Under the pieces are notes generated by a model. The model was given only the letters and a program-made list of their open reading frames with translations. It was not told the DNA's origin and searched no databases. From assembly GCF_003611035.1 (NCBI RefSeq), contig NZ_CP030033.1, forward strand, positions 1,612,001-1,676,000: DNA of 64,000 nucleotides, in the 5' to 3' direction. Both the position numbers and the translations under genes were made by a program. Source of the DNA: Cryobacterium soli (GTDB lineage Bacteria; Actinomycetota; Actinomycetes; Actinomycetales; Microbacteriaceae). Below, in pieces: positions 41,237 through 50,003 of the stretch. Within the stretch, counting starts at the first letter, position 1. The number at the start of each line of letters is the position of its first letter.

Positions 41237-42384
41237 CCCCATACGGGCTGGTGAGCGTGGTCGTCATCGCCCTCGCGACGGCCGTCATCGTCGGGGCGGC
41301 GGGCCTGATCATCCTGCGGCTGCTGGCGCGGTACTCCCTGGTTCTGCAGTTGCTCGTGGTGGCCCTGGCTACGGTGGTGTCAGTCGTCAGCGGGATGGCT
41401 GCCGCCGCATCGCTCATGTATGTCTCCGCTCACGACCTGACGGTGTTCTACTTCGTGGCCGCCGCCGCTGGCAGTGTGTCGCTGGCCATGGCCGGGCTCC
41501 TCGGGCGCTGGATCGTGCGCGACAGCCAGTACCTCACGCTCGCGGCGGCCAGCCTGGGCCGCGGTGAACCCGTCGCGTCCGCGGAGCGGCACAGCAACAA
41601 CGAATTCGCGGCGCTGGCGGGCCAACTCGCCGCGACCGGGGAGCGGCTGCAGGAGTCCAGGGACCGGGAAGGCCGCATCGAGGCGTCCCGCCGGGAACTG
41701 GTCGCCTGGATCTCGCACGACCTGCGCACCCCGCTGGCCGGCATCCGGGCCATGGCCGAGGCCCTCGAAGACGACATGGTCGAGGACCCGTCCCGGTACT
41801 ACGGCCGGATCCGCAGCCAGGTGGACCGGCTGAACGGCATGGTCGACGATCTCTTCGAGCTCTCCAGGATCCAGACCGGCACGCTGCGCCTGACCCTGGA
41901 GACCGTTGCGCTGTACGACCTGATCAGTGACACCGTCGCCGACCTCGGGCCGGTCGCGAGGGCGAAGTCGCTCGACCTGCGCTTCGAGGGAGCCATGGGC
42001 CTGTCGATCCTCGCCGACCCCCGCGAGATGTCCCGCGCGGTGGGCAACCTGGTGATGAACGCGGTGCAGCAGTCGGCGCCAGGCAGCGCCATCGTGGTCG
42101 CGGTCACCGAGCACGGCGACGGCCGGGCCGCCATCTCGGTGCAGGATGCCGCGGGCGGGATCGACCCCGCCGACCTGCCCCGGGTGTTCGATGCCGGCTG
42201 GCGCGGCAGCGAACCGCGCACGCCCGACGCCGACCTGGTGCACGTGGGCCGAGCCGGCCTCGGCCTGGCGATCGTCGCGGGAATCGTGGCGGCACACCAC
42301 GGTGAGGTCACCGTGCGGAACATCCCCAATGGATGCCGCTTCGACGTCCTGCTCCCCCGGCACCTCGAGGCCGTCGGGGCCTGA
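41233..42384 (+). CDS. Sensor histidine kinase (cognate to the adjacent OmpR regulator)
   Basis: A 383-residue kinase. Two or three membrane helices (about 5-32, 38-62, 70-95) are joined by very short loops, so there is no extracellular sensor domain. A HAMP-like stretch follows, then H-box VAWISHDLRTPLAGI (phospho-His162), N-box NLVMNAVQQSAPGS, a G1 box reading QDAAGG (weak) and G2 GRAGLGLAIV. The membrane arrangement suggests sensing within the bilayer or through a partner membrane protein. Converges on the epimerase gene. Confidence 0.9.
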   Translation: MTPYGLVSVVVIALATAVIVGAAGLIILRLLARYSLVLQLLVVALATVVSVVSGMAAAASLMYVSAHDLTVFYFVAAAAGSVSLAMAGLLGRWIVRDSQYLTLAAASLGRGEPVASAERHSNNEFAALAGQLAATGERLQESRDREGRIEASRRELVAWISHDLRTPLAGIRAMAEALEDDMVEDPSRYYGRIRSQVDRLNGMVDDLFELSRIQTGTLRLTLETVALYDLISDTVADLGPVARAKSLDLRFEGAMGLSILADPREMSRAVGNLVMNAVQQSAPGSAIVVAVTEHGDGRAAISVQDAAGGIDPADLPRVFDAGWRGSEPRTPDADLVHVGRAGLGLAIVAGIVAAHHGEVTVRNIPNGCRFDVLLPRHLEAVGA

Positions 42385-42414
42385 TCGCCGCAGCGCTTCC
42401 GGAGCGACCGCCGG

Positions 42415-43509
42415 TCAGAGCACCGCGGCGCGCAGGGGCGCCGTGGCGAACTCACGCATGCCGTCCTCGAAGCTCACCGAGGGTTCCCAGCCCAGCTCGT
42501 CGCGCAGCCGCTGGGACGACGCGGTGATGTGCCGCACATCGCCCAGCCGATATTCGCCCGTGACGACCGGGGCGGGTCCGTTCGCGGCCACGCTGAGAGC
42601 ACCGGCCATGTCGCCGATGGTGTGCACGATGCCGCTGCCCACGTTGAAGGCCCGGAAGGCGCCGGCTGTGGCGGGGCCGGTCCACTCGATGGCGGCGAGA
42701 TTGGCCGACGCGATGTCCCGCACGTGCACGAAGTCCCGGCGCTGGCGGCCGTCCTCGAACACCGTGGGGGCCTCGCCGCGTTGCAGCGCCGACCGGAAGA
42801 GCGATGCGACGCCCGCGTAGGGCGTGTTCTGCGGCATCCCGGGTCCGTAGACGTTGTGATAGCGCAGGGCGACAGCGCGTCCGCCGGTGCTGCGACTCCA
42901 CGTCGTCGCGAGGTACTCCTGGCCCAGCTTGCTGCTCGCGTACACATTGCGAGGGTCGAGCGGGTCGTCCTCGCCGACCAGGAGCGGCTCGAGCGGCTCG
43001 CCGGTCTCCGGGTCGAGCGGGTCGAAGATTCCGGCGTCGAGGTCGGCGGCGCGCCGGGGTCCCGGCCGGGTGAAGCCCGCGGAGCCGCGGTAGCTGCCCT
43101 CCCCGTAGACGACCATCGACGACGCGAGAACCAGGCGGTCGATACCGGCGGCGGCCATGCCGGCGAGCAGGACGGCGGTGCCCACCTCGTTGCTGTGCAC
43201 GTAGTCGGGAGCGTCGGAGAAGTCCACCCCCAGACCCACCTTCGCGGCCTGATGGCACACCACGTCGATGCCGGCGAGAGCGTGCGCGACCACGCCGGGG
43301 TCGGTGACGTCGCCGACCAGGAACTGGATCCGCGGGTCGGGCGTCGGCAGTCCGCCGTGCACGTCGCTGCGGAGGGAGTCGAGCACCCGCACGCGCCAGC
43401 CGCGGCCGAGCGCGGCCTCGACGACTGCCTGGCCGATGAAGCCGGCGCCGCCGGTCACGAGCAGGTGCGGTCCGGCGGCGGCCGGGATCACTGCGGTGGT
43501 GTCGGTCAC
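42415..43509 (-). CDS. NAD-dependent sugar epimerase/dehydratase (extended SDR)
   Basis: A 364-residue extended SDR. The nucleotide-binding motif GGAGFIG (20-26) is followed by AAKVGLGVDF, the SSMVVYGEG region and the YASSK catalytic pair. The C-terminal half has RQRRDFVHVRDIASA. The start is the GTG with AAGGAG eight bases upstream (TCGTG before ACCGAC); a GTG 27 bases earlier is less likely. It is convergent with the kinase gene and in the direction of DUF5719. The substrate is unknown; it may supply a nucleotide sugar to the GT2 genes around it. Confidence 0.87.
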   Translation of the reverse strand: MTDTTAVIPAAAGPHLLVTGGAGFIGQAVVEAALGRGWRVRVLDSLRSDVHGGLPTPDPRIQFLVGDVTDPGVVAHALAGIDVVCHQAAKVGLGVDFSDAPDYVHSNEVGTAVLLAGMAAAGIDRLVLASSMVVYGEGSYRGSAGFTRPGPRRAADLDAGIFDPLDPETGEPLEPLLVGEDDPLDPRNVYASSKLGQEYLATTWSRSTGGRAVALRYHNVYGPGMPQNTPYAGVASLFRSALQRGEAPTVFEDGRQRRDFVHVRDIASANLAAIEWTGPATAGAFRAFNVGSGIVHTIGDMAGALSVAANGPAPVVTGEYRLGDVRHITASSQRLRDELGWEPSVSFEDGMREFATAPLRAAVL

Positions 43510-43552
43510 GACGGGCTCCTTCGGAGGGTGGGACACAGCGGTGCCCTCTGGG

Positions 43553-45010
43553 TCAGTGCGAGTAGACCGTTATGGCCGTGGCCATCGGCCCGATCGGGCT
43601 CAGTGCGTAGGCGGAGGACTGCCCATCGCCCGAATATCCGACCGTGGCCGCGATACCCGTTCCGCCCTCGACCAGGTAGCGGGCGGATGCCTCGACCGGC
43701 ACGACGACGGACTGCCCCGCCGATACGGACAGCTCGGTGGCGGGCCCGCTCTCGGGGGTGAGGGTGAGCGCGATCTCCCTGCCGGTGGCGTTGGCCAGGT
43801 GCAGGGTCGGGGACGGCCCGGCGGCGACGGCGACCAGGAAGTCGCTGTCCTGGGTGGCGGCGGCGGACGACCAGGTGAAGTCGGGGCTGATGGTGCCGCT
43901 GGTTGTCGTGACGACCCCGGCGACGACAGGCTGGTCGGCGCTCAGGCGCACCGTGTAGTTGCCCGCTCCCACACCGCTGAGCGGCACCTCGGTGGCGACA
44001 CCGGCCTGGATGTCCACCTCGAGCGATGTGCCGGTGGAGGAGCCGTCCTCGCTCTGCACCCCGACGCTGACCGTGGCCGGGGTGCTGCCGGGCACGAGGA
44101 TGCGTACCGACGGGGTGTCCTCGGACACGGCGCCGGCGTCGACCGAGGTGTCGGCGGCCTGCTGTTGGCCCACCACCACACCGGGGATGATCTGGGTGGT
44201 CGACGGTACTGTCGTCGGTCCGGCCAGCTCGACACCGCCGGGCTGGATACCACGCACCACGCTCTGCTGGAGCGCCGCGGCGACCTGGCCGCCGGTGGCC
44301 TGCACGCGCACGACGGGTGAGCGCAGGTTGGGGGCCAGGCCCGCGAGGGACACGATGCGTTGCGCGCCCGGCTGAACCAGGATCCCGGTGGAACCGGGGG
44401 CTTCGACGAGGCCCGCCTCGCCGTAAACCGTGAGGTTGACGGAGGCGACGACGGTGGTCGGGTTGCTGAGCAGCACCAGGCTGGTGCGGCCGACATCTGT
44501 GGACCCGCTGACCAGCCACGAGTCGCTGGACGCCTCGGTGCACGCGGCGACGGCGAGGCCGCCGACGGTCTCGCTCGCGACGTTCTGGGACTGCGCGCCG
44601 GCGACCAGCGGGGCCTCGGTGGCGCCGGTCTCGACGGGAACGCTGAGCGCCAGCGGCCCGCCGTCCCGGTCGCTCGCGGTGTTGTCGGGGGCCACGAGCT
44701 CGCCGCGCTCCACGGACAGCTCGCTCGACCCCGCACCGGGCGTGCGGGCCGCGTAGACCGTGTCGAACTGGCCCACCGAGGTGGCGGCTTCGGCTTGGCT
44801 GGAGTCTTCGGCCAGGGTGAGGAGCGGCCCGGGACAGACCCGGACCTGGTCGCTGGCCACCGGGGTCACCAGGGTCGACGGCGGCGCGTCGGCAAAACTC
44901 GGCCAGGGCACCAGGGCGGCGCCACCCACGGCCACGATCACGCCGGCGATGCCGACCAGGCCTGCGGCGACTCGCACGCCGATGATGGCCACTCTGCGCT
45001 TAGTGGCCAT
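43553..45010 (-). CDS. DUF5719 secreted/membrane-anchored protein
   Basis: A 485-residue protein. The N-terminal membrane anchor lies at about 8-32 (VAIIGVRVAAGLVGIAGVIVAVGGAAL). The long extracytoplasmic part is rich in Val, Thr and Gly with short beta-sheet patterns and few charges, the DUF5719 style. I chose the ATG 10 bases after GAAGG; an ATG nine bases upstream is possible. It overlaps the end of the large glycosyltransferase-membrane gene by 11 bp, so the two are coupled. DUF5719 proteins accompany such glycosyltransferases in many actinobacteria; function unknown, probably in envelope glycan display or export. Confidence 0.85.
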   Translation of the reverse strand: MATKRRVAIIGVRVAAGLVGIAGVIVAVGGAALVPWPSFADAPPSTLVTPVASDQVRVCPGPLLTLAEDSSQAEAATSVGQFDTVYAARTPGAGSSELSVERGELVAPDNTASDRDGGPLALSVPVETGATEAPLVAGAQSQNVASETVGGLAVAACTEASSDSWLVSGSTDVGRTSLVLLSNPTTVVASVNLTVYGEAGLVEAPGSTGILVQPGAQRIVSLAGLAPNLRSPVVRVQATGGQVAAALQQSVVRGIQPGGVELAGPTTVPSTTQIIPGVVVGQQQAADTSVDAGAVSEDTPSVRILVPGSTPATVSVGVQSEDGSSTGTSLEVDIQAGVATEVPLSGVGAGNYTVRLSADQPVVAGVVTTTSGTISPDFTWSSAAATQDSDFLVAVAAGPSPTLHLANATGREIALTLTPESGPATELSVSAGQSVVVPVEASARYLVEGGTGIAATVGYSGDGQSSAYALSPIGPMATAITVYSH

Positions 45011-48000
45011 GGTCTGCATCCTTCGGGCTGGTGCTGTCGGTGCTGGTGCTGGTGTCGGTACCGCTGTCGGTACCGCTGTCCGTGCCGCCGGTGCCGGGGG
45101 TCGCGGCGTCGGGGCTGCTGCCGCGCTCGACCGTGGGGCCGGTGTCGCCGGGGCTCGCCGTTCCGGCGTTCTCCGGCACGGCGCTCTCCGGCACGGCGTT
45201 CTCCGCCAGGGCGGTTCCGCGCACGCGCCGGCCCGTCGGCCGTTTCGACCGCGGAAGGCGCGGCGGCTTCGGCGCGCGAGGCGCACGGGTGGGCTTGACC
45301 GGCTTGCTCAGCCGGGATGCACGCCGTACGGCGTCACGGTGGGCCTGACGCACGGCCTCACGGCCGGCTCCGGTCGGCACCGACAGCAGCACGGTCGCGC
45401 CGATGACCACCAGGGCGATGAGCCCGGTGATGAATCCGAAGGCCCCGCCGGCATCGGCCGGGATGGTGCCGTTGACGGCGCCGTCGGTCGGGGCGTCGGA
45501 GCGCCACAGTTGACCGAATACGGTGTCGCCCACCGGGGACAGGGCGGCGTTGCCGTCGAGCGAGGTGACGGTGCGGGCCGTGGTGTCCGCGGCCGTCTGG
45601 GTGACGGAAGCCGGCTCACCCCACGAGGCTGGCACGGTGGCCGGCGGCCGGAGCAGCACAAAACGGATGCCGAATTTCGCCAGGTCGGCGGTGGCGTCCA
45701 GTCCGCTGCGGGAGGCCAGGTTTCCCGCCAGAGTGGCAAGTTCGGTCTGCTCCGCGGTGAGACTCGTCGCCGTGCTGTTCACGGTGGCCTGCACATCGAG
45801 GGTGTCCCCGGTCCCACGCACGATGGTCGCGAGGATGCCGCCATCCGGTTGGGCGACGATCTGCAGGGTACCCACCCGTGGGTCGACCGCGGCCTCGGCG
45901 GTGACGAAGGCCGGTTGGATTCGGCCGATGCCCTCCTGCACTGCAGAGGTGCCGAGCGGGATCGCGCCGGCGAGCGGCAGGGCCACGACGGCCAGTGCCA
46001 CCGCCGCCACGGCGAGGGGCGCCACGGCAGCCCGGTGCAACCCGCGCGCGGTGAAGACGACGGCGCCGACGAGGCCGAGCCAATACAGGCTGAGCCCGGC
46101 TCCCGGCCAGATGCCCACGGCCTGACCGCCCAGCGAGGCGACCGACAGCGACCCGGCCAGGATAGCCGTGAGAAGCCCCAGGAGGGCGGTGAGCAGGGCG
46201 AACGCCGCTCCACGGGCCCCGGGCAACAGCAGGGACACGAGCGCCAGGACGGCGATCGGGATCAACAGAAGCGGAACCAGGTAGCCCGCCACGGAGGCGT
46301 CGGCGCCCCAGGTCGGCAGCAGCTGGGTCCAGCCGCCGAAGTCGCCGGAGGGGAAGCCGAGGATGAACTGCCAGACCGGCACGGTCGCGGTGGGCACCGG
46401 GACGCCCGGATCGGCCAGCAGGGCCAACCAGTTGCCGCGCAGGGCCTGGTTCCAGATCAGCGGGATGGCCAGCGCAAGCGCCGGCAACGGGATGCCGATG
46501 AACCGCATCACGCTGCGCCCGCTGACGAGCACGCAGAGCAACCAGCCCACCAGCAGGGCGGGCGCCAGCGATGGGGCGCAGGCGACGATCGCGGCGAAGA
46601 GGAGGGCGGCCGAGCCAGAGGCCGACCAGGACCGGGCGGCGGCGAACGCGGCGAAGAACAACCAGGGCAGCAGCAGGTGCACGATGATCGCGGCGGGACG
46701 TCCGGCCGCAATGGCCGTGAGGAAAGCCGGCGACAGCGCCCAGAGGGCGGCGGCGATGGCCCGGATCGCACCACGGTGGGTGAGCCGGGTGGCGGCCATC
46801 CACGCGCCCACCGCGGCCAACGGCAGGGCCAACAGGTACAGCAGCACGAGCGAGAACGACGGCGACCAGAAGGTGAGGGTGCCCAGGATCGCGAGAACCA
46901 CGGCGAACGGGTCGCCCCCGCCGACGAACCCCAGGCCGATGTCGCGCCAGCCGTAGCCGACGTTCGACCACAGTCCGCCGACCGTGGCGGACAACGGCAG
47001 CAGGCCCGCTCCGGTGAGGGATTGGGCCCCGATCAGGGAGGCGAGCATCGCGACGCCGACAGCGGCGGCCGCGAGGGCGGTCCAGGCACCGCCGCCGGAG
47101 AAGAACCGGATCTCCGGCCGGTCGCCACGCGCTCCGGTGAGGGCGGCCTCCCTGGTCAGCGCGTGCCGGCGTCGCACCTCGGCGGCCGACACCCGGAGGG
47201 ACGAGATGGCGGACCAGCCGAGCGTCCGGGTCGCGGCGAGACGGCGCCGGGCCGTGCGCACGCGCCCGCCCTGGAACGCGGCGGCGAACGCGGCGGAGAA
47301 CTCGCCCAGAATGGCCCCCGGCTCCTTACGGAGCAGGTCGCCGATGGAGCGGAGGAAAGCCAGGGGGATGAGGGAGAGCCAGTGCACGGGCAGCGCCCAG
47401 GCCGGGGCGTAGACCAGCCGCCTGTGCAGCTGGGCGGCGCGTTCGGCGCGCACCCGGCGGCGTCTGGCGCTTCCGCGGGACGAGCCGTCCGGACCGGCGA
47501 CGCCGTCACCGGCAGAGCTGACCCGCGCGGCGGCGACGACGGATACCCGGAACCCGGCGAGACGTACGCGCACACAGAAGTCGAGAGAGTCATCGACGAC
47601 GGGCAGGGCGGGATCGAAGCCGCCGAGCTGGTTCCACACCGTGTGCCGCACCAGCATGCCGCCGGCGCTGACCGCCAGCACATCGCTCATGCCGTCGTGC
47701 TGTTCCTGGTCGAGTTCGCTCTCGACGAGAGTCACCGTGGCGCCGTACGGGGTCATCGACTCGCCGAAGTCGTGGATGTAGTCGTCGGCGACCCACTCCA
47801 TGATCTTCGGTCCGGCCACGGCCACGGAGGGTGCGATCTCGAGTTCCCCGACGAGATGCTGCAGGGCACCGGGTTCGGGGGCGCTGTCCTGGGCGAGCAG
47901 CCAGAGGAATTCGTGGTCGCCGGCGGGGTCGCCGATCACGCGCAGGGCGGCGTTGATCGCCGCACCGAACGAGAGCGACGTATCCGCGGAGATGAAGTGC

Positions 48001-48167
48001 GTGGGTCCGAAGGCAGCGAGCAGCTCGGAGGTTGCATCGCTCGAACCGCAGTCGACCGCCACGACGGTGTCCGGCTGACGGGTCTGCTGGCGGAGTGCCT
48101 CGAGAGTTCGCTCGAGGTGCGAGGCGCCGTTGCGGGCGACGATGATGGCGGTGACTCTGGCTTGCAT
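45000..48167 (-). CDS. Large GT2 glycosyltransferase fused to a polytopic membrane domain
   Basis: A 1055-residue protein. The GT2 domain (about 1-240) opens TAIIVARNGASHLERTLEALRQQ and has LLAQDSAPEPG and PVVDDSLDFCVRVRLAGFRV, the catalytic and acceptor blocks. Then come 12 or more membrane helices (about 270-760), an outside domain, a further helix near 925, and a low-complexity tail with PESAVPENA-type and GTDSGTDSGTD-type repeats. Its likely role is to add a sugar to an envelope polymer at the membrane. It lies between whiB2 and DUF5719, an arrangement common in actinobacteria. The start ATG is at QARVTAIIVARN. Confidence 0.87.
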   Translation of the reverse strand: MQARVTAIIVARNGASHLERTLEALRQQTRQPDTVVAVDCGSSDATSELLAAFGPTHFISADTSLSFGAAINAALRVIGDPAGDHEFLWLLAQDSAPEPGALQHLVGELEIAPSVAVAGPKIMEWVADDYIHDFGESMTPYGATVTLVESELDQEQHDGMSDVLAVSAGGMLVRHTVWNQLGGFDPALPVVDDSLDFCVRVRLAGFRVSVVAAARVSSAGDGVAGPDGSSRGSARRRRVRAERAAQLHRRLVYAPAWALPVHWLSLIPLAFLRSIGDLLRKEPGAILGEFSAAFAAAFQGGRVRTARRRLAATRTLGWSAISSLRVSAAEVRRRHALTREAALTGARGDRPEIRFFSGGGAWTALAAAAVGVAMLASLIGAQSLTGAGLLPLSATVGGLWSNVGYGWRDIGLGFVGGGDPFAVVLAILGTLTFWSPSFSLVLLYLLALPLAAVGAWMAATRLTHRGAIRAIAAALWALSPAFLTAIAAGRPAAIIVHLLLPWLFFAAFAAARSWSASGSAALLFAAIVACAPSLAPALLVGWLLCVLVSGRSVMRFIGIPLPALALAIPLIWNQALRGNWLALLADPGVPVPTATVPVWQFILGFPSGDFGGWTQLLPTWGADASVAGYLVPLLLIPIAVLALVSLLLPGARGAAFALLTALLGLLTAILAGSLSVASLGGQAVGIWPGAGLSLYWLGLVGAVVFTARGLHRAAVAPLAVAAVALAVVALPLAGAIPLGTSAVQEGIGRIQPAFVTAEAAVDPRVGTLQIVAQPDGGILATIVRGTGDTLDVQATVNSTATSLTAEQTELATLAGNLASRSGLDATADLAKFGIRFVLLRPPATVPASWGEPASVTQTAADTTARTVTSLDGNAALSPVGDTVFGQLWRSDAPTDGAVNGTIPADAGGAFGFITGLIALVVIGATVLLSVPTGAGREAVRQAHRDAVRRASRLSKPVKPTRAPRAPKPPRLPRSKRPTGRRVRGTALAENAVPESAVPENAGTASPGDTGPTVERGSSPDAATPGTGGTDSGTDSGTDTSTSTDSTSPKDADHGH

Positions 48168-48252
48168 ATCCCGCCCAGCCTAGGTCGGATATCCGGTGAG
48201 AGTGCTCAACCGGTCAGGCGCGCCCTGAAACCGGCCGCCGTTGCGGTTCAGA

Positions 48253-48588
48253 TCAGCCCGCGCGCTTGCGCAGTTTGCGCCGCTCGCGCTCGGACAGCCC
48301 GCCCCAGATTCCGAAGCGTTCGTCATTGGCGAGGGCGTACTGCAGGCACTGCGGACGGACCTCGCAGGAGGCGCAGATCTTCTTCGCGTCCCGGGTGGAT
48401 CCACCCTTCTCAGGGAAGAAGGCCTCAGGGTCGGTCTGGGCGCAGAGCGAGTCGGACTGCCAACCCAGCGGGTTGTCGTCGGCACCCTCGGCGATCGCCG
48501 GTTCCTTGCGGACCCCGGGCACGCCGAGGCGTACGGGATCGACGAACCAGTCCTCTGGAACCCCGGAACGATACTCGGACAACGTCAT
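48253..48588 (-). CDS. whiB2: WhiB2/WhmD-type iron-sulfur transcription factor
   Basis: 111 residues. The four Cys ligands are C49, C72, C75 and C81; GIWGG is at 93-97, followed by the basic tail RERRKLRKRAG. The N-terminal 45 residues are a variable extension. I take the ATG before TLSEYRSG, which has GGAGG four bases upstream, over an ATG 27 bases earlier. WhiB2/WhmD is required for septation in mycobacteria and Streptomyces. A promoter with a perfect palindrome over its -10 lies upstream. It is the first gene in the direction of the glycosyltransferase gene. Confidence 0.92.
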   Translation of the reverse strand: MTLSEYRSGVPEDWFVDPVRLGVPGVRKEPAIAEGADDNPLGWQSDSLCAQTDPEAFFPEKGGSTRDAKKICASCEVRPQCLQYALANDERFGIWGGLSERERRKLRKRAG

Positions 48589-48633
48589 ATCGCCTCCACC
48601 CATCAGCTCATGCACGTTTTCGCGCTAGAACTA

Positions 48634-48662
48634 ATTACACCGGTGTAGTTCGCTTCCGTCAA
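48634..48662 (-). promoter_or_regulatory. whiB2 promoter with palindrome over the -10
   Basis: On the minus strand TTGACG (48662-48657) and TGTAAT (48639-48634) are spaced by exactly 17 bp. A perfect 12-bp palindrome, TACACCGGTGTA (48636-48647), overlaps the -10 and looks like an operator. Confidence 0.75.
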
Positions 48663-48732
48663 GTCGCAGATCGTAAACCCTCAATACGGGCTGGAGGGTT
48701 CAGACTCGCCCACACTGCCCGAATCGTGTTGT

Positions 48733-49698
48733 TCAGACGGAGGATGCCTGCCGAGCTTCCCAGGCGCTCTGCACCATCTCCTGCAGGCTGTGCCGCATCT
48801 TCCAGTCGAGGTCCCTGGCCGCGAGCTCGCCGGACGCCACGATGCGGTCGGGGTCGCCCGTGCGGCGCGGTCCGATCTCCGGGGTGAACGGGATGCCTGT
48901 GACGGAGGCCACCGTGCTCATGATCTCCCCGACGGAGACGCCGGCGCCGCTGCCGAGGTTGTAGACGGGGGCGATGCTCTCGCCCGCGTCGAGGCGGCGG
49001 GCGGCGGCGACGTGCGAGATGGCCAGGTCGGCCACGTGGATGTAGTCGCGCACGCAGGTGCCGTCGGCGGTCTGGTAGTCGTTGCCGTTGATCCGCGGGG
49101 TGCGCCCGTCGACCAGGGCCTCGAACACCATCGGGAACAGGTTGTGCGGGCTGGTGTCGCGAAGCTCCGGAATGCCCGAGCCGACGACGTTGAAGTAACG
49201 CAACGAGGTGTGGAGGAGCCCGGCGGCAACGGCCTGGTCGCGCAGCAGCCACTCGCCGATGAGCTTCGATTCGCCGTAGGGCGATTCGGGGCTCTTGGCG
49301 GTGTCCTCGGTCACCAGATCGGTGAACGGCGTGCCGTAGACGGCCGCGCTCGAGGAGAACACGATGCGGTTCACGCCGGCATCCTGCATGGCGGCCAGCA
49401 GCAGCGCGGTCGCCGTGACGTTCTGCTCGTAGGTGTGCAGCGGGCGGGTCACCGAGACGCCGGCGTACTTGAAGCCCGCAACGTGCACCACGCCATCGAT
49501 GGTGTGCTCGGCGAAGGTCCTGGCCAGCAGCGCGGTGTCGAGCAGTGTTCCCTGCACGAATGGCACCCCGGCCGGAACGAATTCAGCGTGCCCGCTGGAC
49601 AGGTCGTCGAGGACGACGACCTCGATGCCCTCGGCCAGGAACGCGCGAACGACGTGGGAGCCGATATAGCCGGCCCCTCCGGTAACAAGCCAAGCCAT
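48733..49698 (-). CDS. galE: UDP-glucose 4-epimerase
   Basis: A 321-residue extended SDR. It starts AWLVTGGAGYIGSHV (nucleotide-binding G7-x2-G10-x2-G13), has FSSSAAVYGTP and the catalytic SPYGESK (Tyr/Lys pair), and NVVGSG near the middle. GalE interconverts UDP-glucose and UDP-galactose (and relatives). Length and motifs are normal. It lies between whiB2 and a small membrane-protein gene. The Shine-Dalgarno is weak. Confidence 0.92.
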   Translation of the reverse strand: MAWLVTGGAGYIGSHVVRAFLAEGIEVVVLDDLSSGHAEFVPAGVPFVQGTLLDTALLARTFAEHTIDGVVHVAGFKYAGVSVTRPLHTYEQNVTATALLLAAMQDAGVNRIVFSSSAAVYGTPFTDLVTEDTAKSPESPYGESKLIGEWLLRDQAVAAGLLHTSLRYFNVVGSGIPELRDTSPHNLFPMVFEALVDGRTPRINGNDYQTADGTCVRDYIHVADLAISHVAAARRLDAGESIAPVYNLGSGAGVSVGEIMSTVASVTGIPFTPEIGPRRTGDPDRIVASGELAARDLDWKMRHSLQEMVQSAWEARQASSV

Positions 49699-49770
49699 GT
49701 GGTGCCCCTGCGCTCTTTCGCAGCAGCCGTGCGCTGCCGTTCACACCACACTATCGGTCGAGCGGGAGCA

Positions 49771-49914
49771 CTACAGGTCGCGTGGGAACGTCTCGGGAAG
49801 CCGGTTGCGCCGGGTCACCTCGACATCACCGTAACCGTCGGAGCGGAGGGCGGCCACGCCCGCCGCCACGGCCCATACGAGGAGGGCCAGCAGGATACTC
49901 AGAAACAGGATCAT
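49771..49914 (-). CDS. 47-residue single-pass membrane protein
   Basis: A short gene, below usual gene-calling cut-offs. The translation begins MILFLSILLALLVWAVAAGV, one membrane helix, followed by a charged tail rich in Arg that ends RLPETFPRDL. Start and stop are clean and codon use matches its neighbours. It lies upstream of galE on the same strand and is divergent from the GlxA-type regulator. Small membrane proteins like this often attach to or regulate larger membrane proteins. No family is recognised. Confidence 0.6.
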   Translation of the reverse strand: MILFLSILLALLVWAVAAGVAALRSDGYGDVEVTRRNRLPETFPRDL

Positions 49915-50003
49915 GGCACTAACGCTAGGTCTTGCGACTTTCTGCCACGAGTGGCAGAGTTGCCGACTACCGACACATTCCTGCCACTCGTTGAAGGACC
50001 GCC

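Noticed and set aside
44760..48887. Very long open frame (about 1375 codons) antisense to the large glycosyltransferase gene
   Set aside because: Low-complexity Gly/Arg/Glu-rich translation without domains; a shadow of the GC-rich gene on the other strand.
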